64,000 nucleotides of DNA from RFSX01 sp965248155 (GCA_965248155.1 CBDFIO010000002.1:930001-994000); one strand, 5' to 3'; numbered from the stretch's first letter, positions 43,780 to 53,986 are shown. Program-made: numbers and translations. Notes: a model not told the origin generated them from the letters alone.

Positions 43780-44982
43780 ATGTCGGTATCTCCAACTTTA
43801 GCTTTGAATAATCTGATCAAAGAACGAATCAGAAAAGGCAAGAAAACCTATAAGTTAGGATTTGGACAATCTCCGTTCCCTGTACCTGAAGTTTTAGTTT
43901 CAGAACTTAGAACACATGCTCATGTTAAAGATTACCTTCCTCCTCAAGGTTTAGAACAATTACAGGTGTCCATTGCTCATTATTGTAGTTTGAAGTATAA
44001 GGCTACAATTAAACCCGATAACATCATAGTAGGTCCTGGTAGCAAAGAGTTTATCTTTCTTACTCAATTAATGTCAAGACGAAGATTAATATTACCTTCC
44101 CCAAGCTGGGTAAGTTATGATCCCCAAGCTCAACTATTAAACCGCAAAATCAGTTGGTTGGAGAGTTCTTTTGAAGATAAATGGAGATTGAACATCTCCC
44201 AATTGGAATCAGATCTTCAAAATGACAATGACCCAGCATTATTAATACTTAACTACCCTAATAACCCTACTGGACAATCTTTATCAAAATCGGATCTTGA
44301 ACAGATTACTTCTATTGCCAGAAAGTATAATCTCATTATCCTCTCTGATGAAATATATTCTGAGTTTAGTTTTGAAAAACATCAAAGTATTACAGAATTA
44401 TTTCCTGAAGGGACAATTATTTGCAATGGATTAAGCAAGTGGTGTGGTGCCGGGGGATGGAGACTGGGTTACACTATCTTTCCGTCAGAATTAATTCAAT
44501 TAAAAGATGCTGTTGTTGGCTCCGCAAGTGAAACTTACTCTTGTGCCCCTGCCCCTATCCAATATGCAGCGATTAAGGCCTTTGAGAATGGCACAGAAAT
44601 TCAGCAATATACACGATCGTGTAAGCAAATACTTCAATATATCAATAACTATATCATTCAGAATATTGATTCGACTAATATAAAAGTGCACCCTTCGCAA
44701 GGAGGTTTTTACCTATTTGTACAGTTCAATAAGTCTATTTTTGATTTTGAATCTTCAGCAGAAATGTGTAATCGCCTCCTTGATGAGACTGGAGTAGCGC
44801 TATTACCAGGGCATGCTTTTGGTCGTCCAGCCACTGAATTATCAGCTCGATTGGCATATCTTGATATTGATGGAAAAGAACTAATTAATGAGATTCAGGC
44901 TATAAAAAAACCATCTAAAGAGTTATATTTGGAAATACTCGATATCACTAATGCAGTTGATCTTATGAACAGCTGGAGTTAG
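43780..44982 (+). CDS. Class I/II PLP aminotransferase
   Basis: This 400-residue fold-type I enzyme has NYPNNPTGQSL (the Asn/Pro motif), SDEIYSEFSF and the PLP lysine in NGLSKWCGAGGWRLGY, with the C-terminal arginine block LSARLAYLDIDG. It resembles aspartate/aromatic aminotransferases. The exact substrate cannot be told. It has its own promoter, with the -7 box 4 bases from the ATG, and ends TAG with a TAA two codons on. The TonB receptor gene follows after 24 bases and could be co-transcribed. Confidence 0.88.
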   Translation: MSVSPTLALNNLIKERIRKGKKTYKLGFGQSPFPVPEVLVSELRTHAHVKDYLPPQGLEQLQVSIAHYCSLKYKATIKPDNIIVGPGSKEFIFLTQLMSRRRLILPSPSWVSYDPQAQLLNRKISWLESSFEDKWRLNISQLESDLQNDNDPALLILNYPNNPTGQSLSKSDLEQITSIARKYNLIILSDEIYSEFSFEKHQSITELFPEGTIICNGLSKWCGAGGWRLGYTIFPSELIQLKDAVVGSASETYSCAPAPIQYAAIKAFENGTEIQQYTRSCKQILQYINNYIIQNIDSTNIKVHPSQGGFYLFVQFNKSIFDFESSAEMCNRLLDETGVALLPGHAFGRPATELSARLAYLDIDGKELINEIQAIKKPSKELYLEILDITNAVDLMNSWS

Positions 44983-45006
44983 AATTAAATAACCAAATCT
45001 TTTATT

Positions 45007-47949
45007 ATGAAAAAACTATTTATGGTTGCCATTATGCTGGCAATGACTACTTTTATTTTCGCACAATCTGTGAGCGGAACGATTACAGAAGATGGATTAG
45101 GATTAATAGGTGTGTCTGTTTCTGTTGATGGAACATCTCAGGGAACAGTTACAGATCTTGATGGTAACTACACCCTTGATCTGGATTCAGGAAGTTATAA
45201 TATTACCGCAAGTTATGTTGGCTTTTCAAGTTTGACCCAATCTGTAACTATTGGTACTAATGAAAATGTCACCCTAGATTTTAATCTTTCATCCGGGGTA
45301 ATGGTCGATGAAGTTGTTGTTACAGGTACTAGAGCATCCAATCGGACAAATCTTGAATCAGCAGTTCCTGTTGATGTCATCAATGTTTCTCAATTAACAG
45401 CGGCGGCACCACAAACTTCTGTCAATCAGATTTTACACATTACGACACCTTCATTTAGTTCAAATACCCAAACAATTTCTGATGGAACTGATCACATAGA
45501 TCCTGCTTCATTAAGAGGCCTTGGACCAGATCAGGTATTGGTTTTGATAAATGGAAAAAGAAGACATACAACATCACTTGTAAACGTCAATGGAACTTTT
45601 GGAAGAGGAAATGTAGGTACAGATTTAAATGCTATTCCGGCGGCAGCAATCGACAAAATTGAAGTGCTTAGAGATGGTGCGGCTGCTCAATATGGATCTG
45701 ATGCCATTGCTGGAGTAATTAATATTATACTTAAAGAAGAGGTAAACAAGTTTAGTGTCAATATGACTACAGGAGGAAATTTAACAAGTAACATTGGTCC
45801 ATTTGGAGGAGAAGAAAAAAGTATCGATGGAGAAGTATTCAATTTAGGAGCTAATTACGGACTTAATATTGGAGATAATGGTGGTTTGATTAATGTTACC
45901 GGTGAGTTAGAGTATAGAGGATCTACCAATAGAATGCAAGAGTTTACAGGAGGTATATTTAACGGACTGAATGGCGTTGAAAGACTAGCCGCTGCTGATG
46001 GATTTGATGTTACGACTTTAAGTCTTGGCCAAGTCCAAAGTTATGGTTCACAAGTGCCTTACTTTAGTCAGCAAACTAAAGATGATTTGGCAGCCTTGAC
46101 ATCTATCGATGGTGTGTCCGATGTTCTTGGATTCGATGCTACAGATAGCGAACTAGCCGCAAGAGGTCAGACAAGATCTGATTATAACATGCGCGTTGGA
46201 CAATCAGGCGTTAGAGGAGGTAAAATGATGGCTAATCTTTCTTTACCATTAGCAAATGGAGCTGAAATATATGGTTTTGGCGGAGTGAGTTATAGACGTG
46301 GAGAGTCTGGTTGTTTTTATAGATTACCAGGTCAGGAAAGAACAACCACCTCTATCTATCCTAATGGAACTGTACCTAAGATCAATTCTAATGTTTCTGA
46401 CAAATCCCTCGGGGCTGGATTGCGGGGAATGGTAGGAAATTGGAACGCTGATCTCAGCGTTGTTACGGGTTCCAATCAGTTTTTATTCCATATGACAGAT
46501 ACTCATAACGCAACCATTGGTTCATCTTCCCCTACAGACTTCGATGCTGGTGGACACTCATTCGGTCAAACAACTAGTAACCTAGACTTCTCTCAATACT
46601 TTGATGGTATGAATGGTATCTCCGGACTAAATATAGCTTTTGGAACAGAGTACAGATTTGAGAATTTCAGAGTGATACCAGGTACAGAACAATCCTATGG
46701 AAATTATGATGTTAATGGTAATCTTGTAAATTCAATTACGCCTGATTCATTGTTGACAATGGATTTATTAGGCCGTCCGAGACCTTCAGGATCACAGTGT
46801 TTTGCTGGATTCTTACCTACGAATCAGGTGAATGCACATAGATCAAGTATCGGAGCTTATTTTGATCTTGAAGCTGATCTTTCTGAAGCATTTCTAATAG
46901 GTGCAGCATTGAGATATGAAGATTATTCAGATTTCGGATCAACTTTTGACTATAAAGTATCAGCCAGATATAAGGTGAATAGTAATACCGCAATCAGAGG
47001 AGCATTTAGTACTGGATTTAGGGCTCCTTCTCTACATCAGATTCATTTTAGCCGAACATCTACAATCTTCAGTTTGATCGATGGCGTATCTGTTCCACAG
47101 GAAGTAGGTGTATTCGCTAATACTTCAAGAGCAGCACAATTGTTGGGAATTCCTCAATTAAAAGAAGAAACCTCTAAAAACATGAGTATTGGGATGACGG
47201 CCAAAATACCAAGTGCTAGTCTTCGATTTACAATAGATGCATATCAAGTCAATATTGATGATAGGATTATTCTAACAGGACAATTTGATCCTGCGGGTAA
47301 TGATGAATTACAAAGATTGTTTGATCAAGCTGGCGCTACTAAAGCAGCTTTCTTTGCAAATTCTATCAATACAAAATCCACAGGAATAGATGTAGTTATT
47401 GCTCATAGTGCTACTTTAGGCACCAATGCAGTATTAAGAAACGACTTTGCAGCTACATTCTCAAAAACGACATATGATCAAGATGCCGGTATCGATGCAT
47501 CTGACATATTAGAAGCAGCTGACTTGGTAGATACTTATTTTGATCAGACTAGCCATATTTATCTCGAACAAGCTGTTCCAAGAGTAAAATTCACTCTGGG
47601 GAATACACTCACCTTAGGTAATATTGATATTTATCTTCGTAATACATTCTTTGGTGAAACAACAGAGGCTACTAATGAGCCACTATTTGATGATGATCTA
47701 AACTTGCTTCCAGGAGCAACTTTAAATCCATATAATTCCGGTAAATTGGTAACCGACCTAAGTGTTGGATTAAGCGTAAATGATAATCTTAAGATAACTG
47801 TAGGGTCCAATAACATTTTGGATGTTTATCCGGATGAAGTTGACTCAGCATTTAGTTCAAGCGGACGTTTTGTTTATTCTAGAAGATCTCCACAATTCAG
47901 TTATGCTGGACGTCATATATTTGCAAGAGTAGCATTCACATTACAATAA
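45007..47949 (+). CDS. TonB-dependent outer-membrane receptor
   Basis: This 980-residue protein has a signal peptide (MKKLFMVAIMLAMTTFIFAQ), an N-terminal CarboxypepD_reg-like domain (SVSGTITEDGLGLIGVSV...YVGFSS), a TonB box-like DEVVVTGTR, a plug domain (ILHITTPSF...SLRGLGPDQVLVLINGKRRH; IEVLRDGAAAQYGSDAIAGVINI) and a 22-strand barrel ending ARVAFTLQ. It is energised from the inner membrane by TonB-ExbBD. There is no SusD partner and no anti-sigma gene nearby, so it is probably a siderophore/vitamin or small-molecule receptor rather than a PUL receptor. The ligand is unknown. Confidence 0.93.
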   Translation: MKKLFMVAIMLAMTTFIFAQSVSGTITEDGLGLIGVSVSVDGTSQGTVTDLDGNYTLDLDSGSYNITASYVGFSSLTQSVTIGTNENVTLDFNLSSGVMVDEVVVTGTRASNRTNLESAVPVDVINVSQLTAAAPQTSVNQILHITTPSFSSNTQTISDGTDHIDPASLRGLGPDQVLVLINGKRRHTTSLVNVNGTFGRGNVGTDLNAIPAAAIDKIEVLRDGAAAQYGSDAIAGVINIILKEEVNKFSVNMTTGGNLTSNIGPFGGEEKSIDGEVFNLGANYGLNIGDNGGLINVTGELEYRGSTNRMQEFTGGIFNGLNGVERLAAADGFDVTTLSLGQVQSYGSQVPYFSQQTKDDLAALTSIDGVSDVLGFDATDSELAARGQTRSDYNMRVGQSGVRGGKMMANLSLPLANGAEIYGFGGVSYRRGESGCFYRLPGQERTTTSIYPNGTVPKINSNVSDKSLGAGLRGMVGNWNADLSVVTGSNQFLFHMTDTHNATIGSSSPTDFDAGGHSFGQTTSNLDFSQYFDGMNGISGLNIAFGTEYRFENFRVIPGTEQSYGNYDVNGNLVNSITPDSLLTMDLLGRPRPSGSQCFAGFLPTNQVNAHRSSIGAYFDLEADLSEAFLIGAALRYEDYSDFGSTFDYKVSARYKVNSNTAIRGAFSTGFRAPSLHQIHFSRTSTIFSLIDGVSVPQEVGVFANTSRAAQLLGIPQLKEETSKNMSIGMTAKIPSASLRFTIDAYQVNIDDRIILTGQFDPAGNDELQRLFDQAGATKAAFFANSINTKSTGIDVVIAHSATLGTNAVLRNDFAATFSKTTYDQDAGIDASDILEAADLVDTYFDQTSHIYLEQAVPRVKFTLGNTLTLGNIDIYLRNTFFGETTEATNEPLFDDDLNLLPGATLNPYNSGKLVTDLSVGLSVNDNLKITVGSNNILDVYPDEVDSAFSSSGRFVYSRRSPQFSYAGRHIFARVAFTLQ

Positions 47950-47979
47950 TAAACGAACGGATTCATAAACCATTTTATA

Positions 47980-48004
47980 GGCAGCTTAGGCTGCCTTTTT
48001 TTTA
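47980..48004 (+). terminator. Terminator of the TonB receptor gene
   Basis: GGCAGC-TTAG-GCTGCC is followed by nine T. It overlaps the stop codon of the convergent nuclease-like gene by 3 bases. Confidence 0.92.
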
Positions 48005-49678
48005 TTTCGAAATTAAGGTGTGGCTTCCCTTTTGGCCGTTGACCATTTCCAGATGAAGAATGTAAAGACCTCGATCCAAATCAAGCTTTATGGTCGACCC
48101 TGGGTTTTCTACAACTTTAATCAATTGACCGTTAATTGAATAAACAGTAAGTCTACGAACCGGAATTTGATGGGATTCAATATATACTGTTTGATGAAAT
48201 GTTGGATTTGGAAAAATAGAGACTTTGTATTCCGTGTCATCTGTTGAATTGGGACTATGAAATTTGAAATCTGATACTACTGGCATATGATCTGAACTCG
48301 TAAAACTGTAATCATCATTGATTTGGAAATTAATTTGTTCTGATTGATTTAAGCCTCGTGAATTCAGAACAAAACTATTCACGGATTTAATAGCTGAATC
48401 TGTATAAATAATAAAATCCAATCTGCCAGGATAGAATGAACCGAAAGGATTATACCAGGTGAATGCGCTGGTAAACCCTGTAGTCAATGGTCTTAAATCC
48501 ATCATTCCATTACCATCCCAGTCTAAATCTACATCTGGTCCAAAGAAGGAGTTATCTTTTATGTTACCATCAATCATACTCTGAAGTTGGGATCCAAAAC
48601 CAACCAGATTCATATCGCCACAAAAAATATAAGGCGTGCCTTCTTCAAGAAAATAGTCGGATTGATTATTCTTGCTTCTTCTTATAAATTGAAGAATTTG
48701 ATCGATTTCAATCTCTCTTCCAAAATCATTTTCACAACAAGGGTAATGGGTGTTAATAATCAAAACCTCTCTGTCTTGATGATCAATCACGACTGCTCCA
48801 TTATTGCCAATATTCTGTTCAAAAACGATTGGATATCTTGATAATGTAATAATGTCAGGTCCATGCTTAACACGATACCATATTTCTCCCGGATCAATGA
48901 TCGATAGATCCTGTAACAGCTGATAGACATCATCTTCATCATGATCATACACCTCCTGGAAACAATATACATCTGCTTTTACAGCTCTCATTAGGCCCGC
49001 AAAAGCGTTTTGAACAGCTGGATCGAATGGATTATCACGAAGTGCATTGTAGCTCATAAACCTAAAATCTCTTTCTATGACAGGGTCAAGACTGTAGGTT
49101 GAATATTGAGGTAAACGATCTTCAGAAAGGTCCAGAAGAATTTTGCCACTGTTTGGTAGTTGATCTCCTAACTCGTTCTCACCGGAAACATGAACAGCTA
49201 TCTGATCAAGCATTTCAAATGAAAAGCCCGACACGATGAAATTTCTTTTGATACAAAATTCGAATACATTTGATGAAACCGTAGGTGCAGCGACTAAACC
49301 GGTTTCATTATGATTAACTGCGAGAATTCCAGGATTGGAATATAATAATCCTGTCCTTACACCAAAATTGAAGACGAGCTCTGCACCAATTTCTCCAAGA
49401 TTAAAGCCTGTAAAGGCATTATCATCAAAATCAACTCCGAATAACACATTGTTATTCTGCTGGATTAAAATCTCTTCGCTAAATGAAATTTTACAATAGA
49501 GATAATCATCATCATATGACAACAGGAGCTCTTCTATTTCAATACCACTATAGTCTCCTGAATCATCAATAACTATATCAGCCATCTCCCAATCTGAGAA
49601 TAATCCATCAACATATATTTGTTGCGAGGAACAGAGGAAGGAATAAAAGGTTAAAACTATAAATGGAAAGATCTTCAT
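48002..49678 (-). CDS. Secreted endonuclease/exonuclease/phosphatase-family protein, T9SS type A
   Basis: This 558-residue exported protein has a signal peptide (MKIFPFIVLTFYSFLCSSQ), a 170-residue sugar/surface-binding-like domain (VDGLFSDWEMADIVIDDSGDY), and then an EEP metallo-phosphodiesterase core (FMSYNALRDNPF; FQEVYDHDEDD; NTHYPCCENDF; FCGDMNLVG; SSDHMPVVSDF). The C-terminus (VSIFPNPTFHQTVYI...LDLDRGLYILHLEMVNG) is a type A sorting domain. The catalytic acids and the final SDH are present, so it is a candidate extracellular DNase or phosphodiesterase. The substrate is not known. It is transcribed alone. Confidence 0.88.
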   Translation of the reverse strand: MKIFPFIVLTFYSFLCSSQQIYVDGLFSDWEMADIVIDDSGDYSGIEIEELLLSYDDDYLYCKISFSEEILIQQNNNVLFGVDFDDNAFTGFNLGEIGAELVFNFGVRTGLLYSNPGILAVNHNETGLVAAPTVSSNVFEFCIKRNFIVSGFSFEMLDQIAVHVSGENELGDQLPNSGKILLDLSEDRLPQYSTYSLDPVIERDFRFMSYNALRDNPFDPAVQNAFAGLMRAVKADVYCFQEVYDHDEDDVYQLLQDLSIIDPGEIWYRVKHGPDIITLSRYPIVFEQNIGNNGAVVIDHQDREVLIINTHYPCCENDFGREIEIDQILQFIRRSKNNQSDYFLEEGTPYIFCGDMNLVGFGSQLQSMIDGNIKDNSFFGPDVDLDWDGNGMMDLRPLTTGFTSAFTWYNPFGSFYPGRLDFIIYTDSAIKSVNSFVLNSRGLNQSEQINFQINDDYSFTSSDHMPVVSDFKFHSPNSTDDTEYKVSIFPNPTFHQTVYIESHQIPVRRLTVYSINGQLIKVVENPGSTIKLDLDRGLYILHLEMVNGQKGSHTLISK

Positions 49679-49826
49679 TAATTAATAATTCTTAGAGCAT
49701 GAAGTTAATACTTCTCTTACATAGAATCATTATCTCTTTTGATGCTTTGCTGGAATCAAAAAAAATGCTGACTCCAATTATTTGGAACCAGCATTATCAA
49801 ATGTTTTTTAAATATTGCTTGTTATT

Positions 49827-50459
49827 CTAGAATGCTACTCCTACAGAAAAGGAGAATCTATTTGCGCTTTTTGCATACATAAATTCGTCATGGCCAAAGG
49901 TGAAATCATCAACAATTCCTGAGAATTTATAGACATATTTTAAATCAATATGTAGAACTCCAATTCTGTATCCAACTAAACCATGGAATCCAAAATCCAG
50001 ATTTTGCGATTGGTCAACATAATTGTCCATAATGTTAAAATCGCTTTCCTTATCTACATTTATTTCAAAAACCGGTCCTAAACCAATTTTAAAGTTCTTG
50101 AAATTCACACCTGCAGCAAAAGGTATTTCTACCATATAGTATACCTGTTCATATAGCTGAGGATCTTCCCGGCTCTTGTAATTGGCTATTTTGAAATTCA
50201 AATCGTATTTGGTAGCCAAAAATTCAGTTTGTAAAAATACAGGACCAAGATTATTGAAGGCCATGAATCCAACGGACATCACAGAGGAGTTTCCTATATA
50301 TTCCATTTCATAGGTTAAATAATCTGTCATTGGCATTACTGGAATAGCTGCTGAGTTGGCTGTAATCACACCTACAGAAGCTTTCGGTCCTACCTTCCAT
50401 TGAGCATCTACACAGACTACAGTGTATAGCAGTGTCACGAGGGTTATTAAAGGTTTCAT
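49827..50459 (-). CDS. Outer-membrane beta-barrel protein, unknown
   Basis: This 210-residue protein has a signal peptide (MKPLITLVTLLYTVVCVDA), strand-rich sequence (VGPKASVGVITANSA; KNFKIGLGPVFEINV; LVGYRIGVLHIDLKYVYKF) and a C-terminal phenylalanine (NRFSFSVGVAF), as barrel proteins have. The terminal F directly before TAG shows this TAG to be a true stop. It resembles PorT-type outer-membrane barrels. The role is unknown. It is a single gene. Confidence 0.7.
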   Translation of the reverse strand: MKPLITLVTLLYTVVCVDAQWKVGPKASVGVITANSAAIPVMPMTDYLTYEMEYIGNSSVMSVGFMAFNNLGPVFLQTEFLATKYDLNFKIANYKSREDPQLYEQVYYMVEIPFAAGVNFKNFKIGLGPVFEINVDKESDFNIMDNYVDQSQNLDFGFHGLVGYRIGVLHIDLKYVYKFSGIVDDFTFGHDEFMYAKSANRFSFSVGVAF

Positions 50460-50823
50460 TCTGTAAAAAATTTAAAGGTTGTTATCTTAAATAATTTTCT
50501 ATCACCTTAATGACAATTCTACACCATACGATCACTAACAAATGTTTCATTATAGTTGGTAAGTGACAAGTAGCTGTCACATCTTTCAAAATGTGGTCAA
50601 AACAGTATTATTATATGTTATTAGAAAATTAGGAGAATTATGTATTGCGAATACTAATTAATTATGATACATATTTTAAAACAGCACATGGGTTGAATGA
50701 TATAATTACACCAGGATTATCTTATATGATTGATAGGAATAAGACTAAATCCCCTGAAAAAAGGCTTAAATAAAAGCATACAAATGAGCTTAAAATTTAG
50801 TTTCATTTATATATAAAAAGATA
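50460..50823. other. Non-coding gap upstream of rpmB
   Basis: About 360 bases hold no gene I can support. One small palindrome, GTGACA-AGTAGC-TGTCAC at 50563-50580, could be an operator for the divergent barrel gene, 104 bases upstream of its start. AT-rich sequence and the rpmB promoter fill the rest. Confidence 0.3.
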
Positions 50824-50831
50824 TATCTTTG
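50824..50831 (+). promoter_or_regulatory. -7 promoter element of the rpmB-rpmG operon
   Basis: TATCTTTG matches TAnnTTTG and lies 32 bases before the rpmB ATG. No convincing TTG lies at the -33 position. Confidence 0.5.
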
Positions 50832-50863
50832 CGGCTCTTTAAAAAGAATTAAAACGATTACTG

Positions 50864-51118
50864 ATGTCAAGAGTTTGTCAGCTTACAGGAAAAAAGCCTA
50901 TTACAGGCAACAATGTATCTCACTCAAAAAGGAGAACAAAGAGGAGATTTTTACCCAATCTTCACAAAAAGAAATATTACATTCCTGAGATTGATAAATG
51001 GGTAACACTTAAGCTGTCTTCTTCAGCAATGAGAAATATTAACAAAATCGGTCTTTACGACTATTTGAAAAGACAAGAGAAGGCGGGTTTTGACATTGGT
51101 ATAGAGTTAAAAAAATAA
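50864..51118 (+). CDS. rpmB: 50S ribosomal protein L28
   Basis: This 84-residue basic ribosomal protein begins MSRVCQLTGKKPITGNNVSHSKRRTKRRF, the standard L28 start (CxxTGKxPxxGNNVSHSxxxTKRR). It is the first gene of the phylum-typical rpmB-rpmG-DUF4295-ftsY group. The next gene starts 6 bases on. Confidence 0.97.
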   Translation: MSRVCQLTGKKPITGNNVSHSKRRTKRRFLPNLHKKKYYIPEIDKWVTLKLSSSAMRNINKIGLYDYLKRQEKAGFDIGIELKK

Positions 51119-51124
51119 AACAGC

Positions 51125-51310
51125 ATGGCTAAGCAAAAAGGAAATAGAATTCAAGTTATATTAGAATGTACAGAACACAAAGCTAGTGGTCAGGCTGGTA
51201 CTTCTCGATATGTAACTCAAAAAAACAGGAAGAACACTCCAGATAGGATTGAGCTGAGAAAGTACAACGCAGTTTTGAAGAAACATACTATTCATAAAGA
51301 AATCAAATAA
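51125..51310 (+). CDS. rpmG: 50S ribosomal protein L33
   Basis: This 61-residue ribosomal protein begins MAKQKGNRIQVILECTE and has RYVTQKNRKNTPDRIELRKYN, the L33 signature. The Cys-x-x-Cys zinc pair of many L33 proteins is absent (only one Cys), so it is the zinc-independent form. It lies in an operon with rpmB and a DUF4295 gene 2 bases downstream. Confidence 0.97.
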   Translation: MAKQKGNRIQVILECTEHKASGQAGTSRYVTQKNRKNTPDRIELRKYNAVLKKHTIHKEIK

Positions 51311-51312
51311 TT

Positions 51313-51489
51313 ATGGCAAAGGTTAGTAAAAACGCCAGAGTAGCTCAAAGAGCAGCGAATGCTGGTTCCGGAAGAGATTTTGTTAAAGTAATTAAAAGTG
51401 TAAAAGATCCTGTATCAGGAAAATACACTTATAAAGAAATAATGCTACACAAAGACAAAGTCAAAGAATTCTTTGCTGAAAACAAGTAA
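51313..51489 (+). CDS. DUF4295 small basic protein
   Basis: This 58-residue protein beginning MAKVSKNARVAQRAANAGSG and ending KDKVKEFFAENK matches the Bacteroidota-specific DUF4295 family, found between rpmG and ftsY throughout the phylum. It is rich in Lys and Arg and may be ribosome-associated. No function has been established to my knowledge. It is short enough to be missed by length-filtered gene calling. A strong terminator follows. Confidence 0.9.
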   Translation: MAKVSKNARVAQRAANAGSGRDFVKVIKSVKDPVSGKYTYKEIMLHKDKVKEFFAENK

Positions 51490-51498
51490 GCAAACATT

Positions 51499-51530
51499 AA
51501 AAAGGCAAAGTTTCCAACTTTGCCTTTTTA
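51499..51530 (+). terminator. Terminator after the ribosomal protein operon
   Basis: AAAAGGCAAAGTT and AACTTTGCCTTTT form a 13-bp stem with a short TCC loop and a T-rich end. It separates the ribosomal genes from ftsY, which starts 35 bases on. Confidence 0.9.
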
Positions 51531-51564
51531 TATTCTACACCATTTTCAATTCCCCCTGCTTCCT

Positions 51565-52518
51565 ATGAGCATTTTTAAGAAATATTTTAATAAAGACAGA
51601 AAACAAGATTTAGATCAAGGACTGGAAAAAACGAAATCCAATTTATTTGGTCAAATTGCCAAAGCAGTCGCTGGAAAATCCAAGGTCGACGAGTCATTTC
51701 TTGATGAATTGGAGGGAATCCTTATTTCTTCAGACGTAGGATTGGACACAACAATCAAAATCATTGATAGGCTTGAGGAAAAAGTAGCTGATGTAAAATA
51801 TTTCAATACCAATGAGCTAAATAAAATCCTTAAATCGGTTGTAGTTGATATTTTAACTGAAAATAATACTGAAGATCTCGAAGATTTTGTCTTTCCAGAT
51901 GATGAAAAACCACATGTCATTTTAGTCGTAGGCGTTAACGGCGTTGGAAAAACCACCACAATTGGAAAGCTTACACATCAATACTCAACAAGAGCTAAGT
52001 CAGTTGTTCTTGGAGCAGCAGATACTTTCCGGGCAGCAGCTGTTGATCAGTTAAAAATATGGGCAGATCGCGGCAAAGCTCACTTTTATGATAAAGGTAT
52101 GGATTCTGATCCTGCTGCAGTCGCTTACGAAACTGTGCAATATGCAATGAACAATAATTTGGATGTAGCAATTATTGACACTGCTGGTAGATTACATACC
52201 AAAAAGCATCTTATGGATGAATTGAGTAAGATAAAAAACTCGATAAACAAAAAACTAGATGGTGCTCCTCATGAAGTACTTCTTGTCCTTGATGCTACCA
52301 CCGGTCAAAATGCAATTGAACAAGCTAATAAATTTACTGAAGCTACAGATGTCACTGCATTAGCATTAACTAAACTGGATGGATCAGCAAAAGGAGGCGT
52401 TGTCTTAGGAATTTCTGATCAATTTAAGATCCCAATCAAATACATCGGTGTTGGAGAAGGAATAGAACAATTACAGGTCTTTGACAAGTCTGAATTTGTG
52501 GATTCGCTTTTCAAGTAA
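51565..52518 (+). CDS. ftsY: Signal recognition particle receptor FtsY
   Basis: This 317-residue GTPase docks SRP-bound ribosomes at the membrane. ATG 51565 (MSIFKKYFNK) gives the usual short amphipathic N-terminus; a longer TTG-started frame runs through the terminator and is unlikely. The NG domain shows GVNGVGKTTTIGKL, DTFRAAAVDQL, IDTAGRLHTK and LTKLDGSAKGGVVLG. The acidic A domain is almost absent, as in other Bacteroidota. Confidence 0.96.
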   Translation: MSIFKKYFNKDRKQDLDQGLEKTKSNLFGQIAKAVAGKSKVDESFLDELEGILISSDVGLDTTIKIIDRLEEKVADVKYFNTNELNKILKSVVVDILTENNTEDLEDFVFPDDEKPHVILVVGVNGVGKTTTIGKLTHQYSTRAKSVVLGAADTFRAAAVDQLKIWADRGKAHFYDKGMDSDPAAVAYETVQYAMNNNLDVAIIDTAGRLHTKKHLMDELSKIKNSINKKLDGAPHEVLLVLDATTGQNAIEQANKFTEATDVTALALTKLDGSAKGGVVLGISDQFKIPIKYIGVGEGIEQLQVFDKSEFVDSLFK

Positions 52519-52587
52519 CATACAATACATATTAAATATTTTATTAATATCTTAGCAAGCTCCGTTTCTAATTGATTAAGATATTCG

Positions 52588-53922
52588 ATGGGATCAATCA
52601 ACAAATACATTCTTCTAATTACCCTTGTTCATTCTATTCTTTATATTCAAACATTGAGATCAAGTAGTCATTTAGAAATAAACTTTTCGACTATTGACAG
52701 CAGTTGTAATTGTGGAGATACATTAGCTCCTGAATTTAGTATTAACCATATAGTATTTGAAATTGGTATCAATGGTTCCATTCCAATATTCACAAGCAAT
52801 GATTTCATAGATTCATTATCAGACAATTGCACAGATTTTTTAGAAATCGAAATAACACCTGCATTTATAAGTCTTGAATGTCGCGACATAGGAACAAATC
52901 ATTTTTTGATTACGGCCATAGATACCACCGGATACACGTATAGCGACTCATTAACAATTGAGCTTATTGACAATGAAATTCCTCTTATTCTTTGTCCGGC
53001 ACCTGTCAGTGAAACCGGTTGTGACAGTATTTTTTATAGCCAGCCTTTTATTGCAGACAATTGTGACATAGACACTTTTGTGTTATAGAGTGGATTAACC
53101 AGTGGAAGTGTTTTTCCTCACGGAATAACAACCATTTTATATGAAGTTGTTGATTTTGCTGGTAATACGAGTCAATGTCAAACCACAGTAACAATCGATA
53201 ATGGAATAGATCACAGTATAAGTACATTTGAAACCAGCTGTCATGGATTTAGTGATGGAGCTGTAGTGATATTTGCGGCATCACCTGCAGTTATTGATAC
53301 TATAAAGATCAGCAACTATCAGGGAGATCTGCATAATATGCCGTCTGGAGAATACTATGTAGAGATCATAGACTCCGTTGGTTGCATGACTTTGGATACA
53401 TTCAATATCATTGAGCCATCGCCTATTCTAATCGATACAATCGTTGTTGTTCCTATTCATGAGTTTAATGGTACAAATGGATATATAAATATTGAACTAA
53501 GCGGGGGCACCCCACCCTATAATTACATTTGGAAAAAGAATAATATCATTGTTTCTCAGGAAATGGATCTAACCGGATTAGAAGAAGGAAAATATATATT
53601 GCAAGTCATCGATGCATTCGGTTGCATTTTCATCAGCGATCCAATCGAAGTAGGCATAAAAACTTACACTTCAGAAATAGAGAACACGAGTATCAATGTA
53701 TTTCCTAACCCTGCTTTAGATATCATAAATATAGAACTTGAAGAAGACAGTAAATCCATCAAAGAACTATTGATATATGATGCCAAAGGTCAAATCCAGT
53801 ATCAGCATTTCGAGGATTTTACTACAATACAAATAAGTACAAGTCATTTCCCTGCAGGCCTCTTTTATGTAAAAGTGAAAGTCGGGCAAAAAGTCTACAT
53901 TGAAAAGCTGATAATCTTGTAA
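52588..53922 (+). pseudogene. Secreted HYR/T9SS type A protein interrupted by one TAG
   Basis: One frame of 444 codons is broken only by TAG at 53086-53088. Before it lie a signal-like N-terminus and Ig-like sequence with Cys-rich CPAPVSETGCDSIFYSQPFIADNCDIDTFVL. After it the same frame continues as SGLTSGSVFPHGITTILYEVVDFAGNTSQC, which completes a HYR domain, then SprB-like repeat sequence and a type A sorting domain (INVFPNPALDIINIELEED...SHFPAGLFYVKVKV). The stop falls inside the HYR domain, and the 226-codon second part lacks an N-terminus. A CAG-to-TAG or similar point change is the simplest cause. Readthrough or sequencing error are alternatives. Confidence 0.8.
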
Positions 53923-53986
53923 AAAACAATCCATAATTTTATTTGTTGAATATCAACAATAATTAGAATTAGACTCAATTTCCTTA

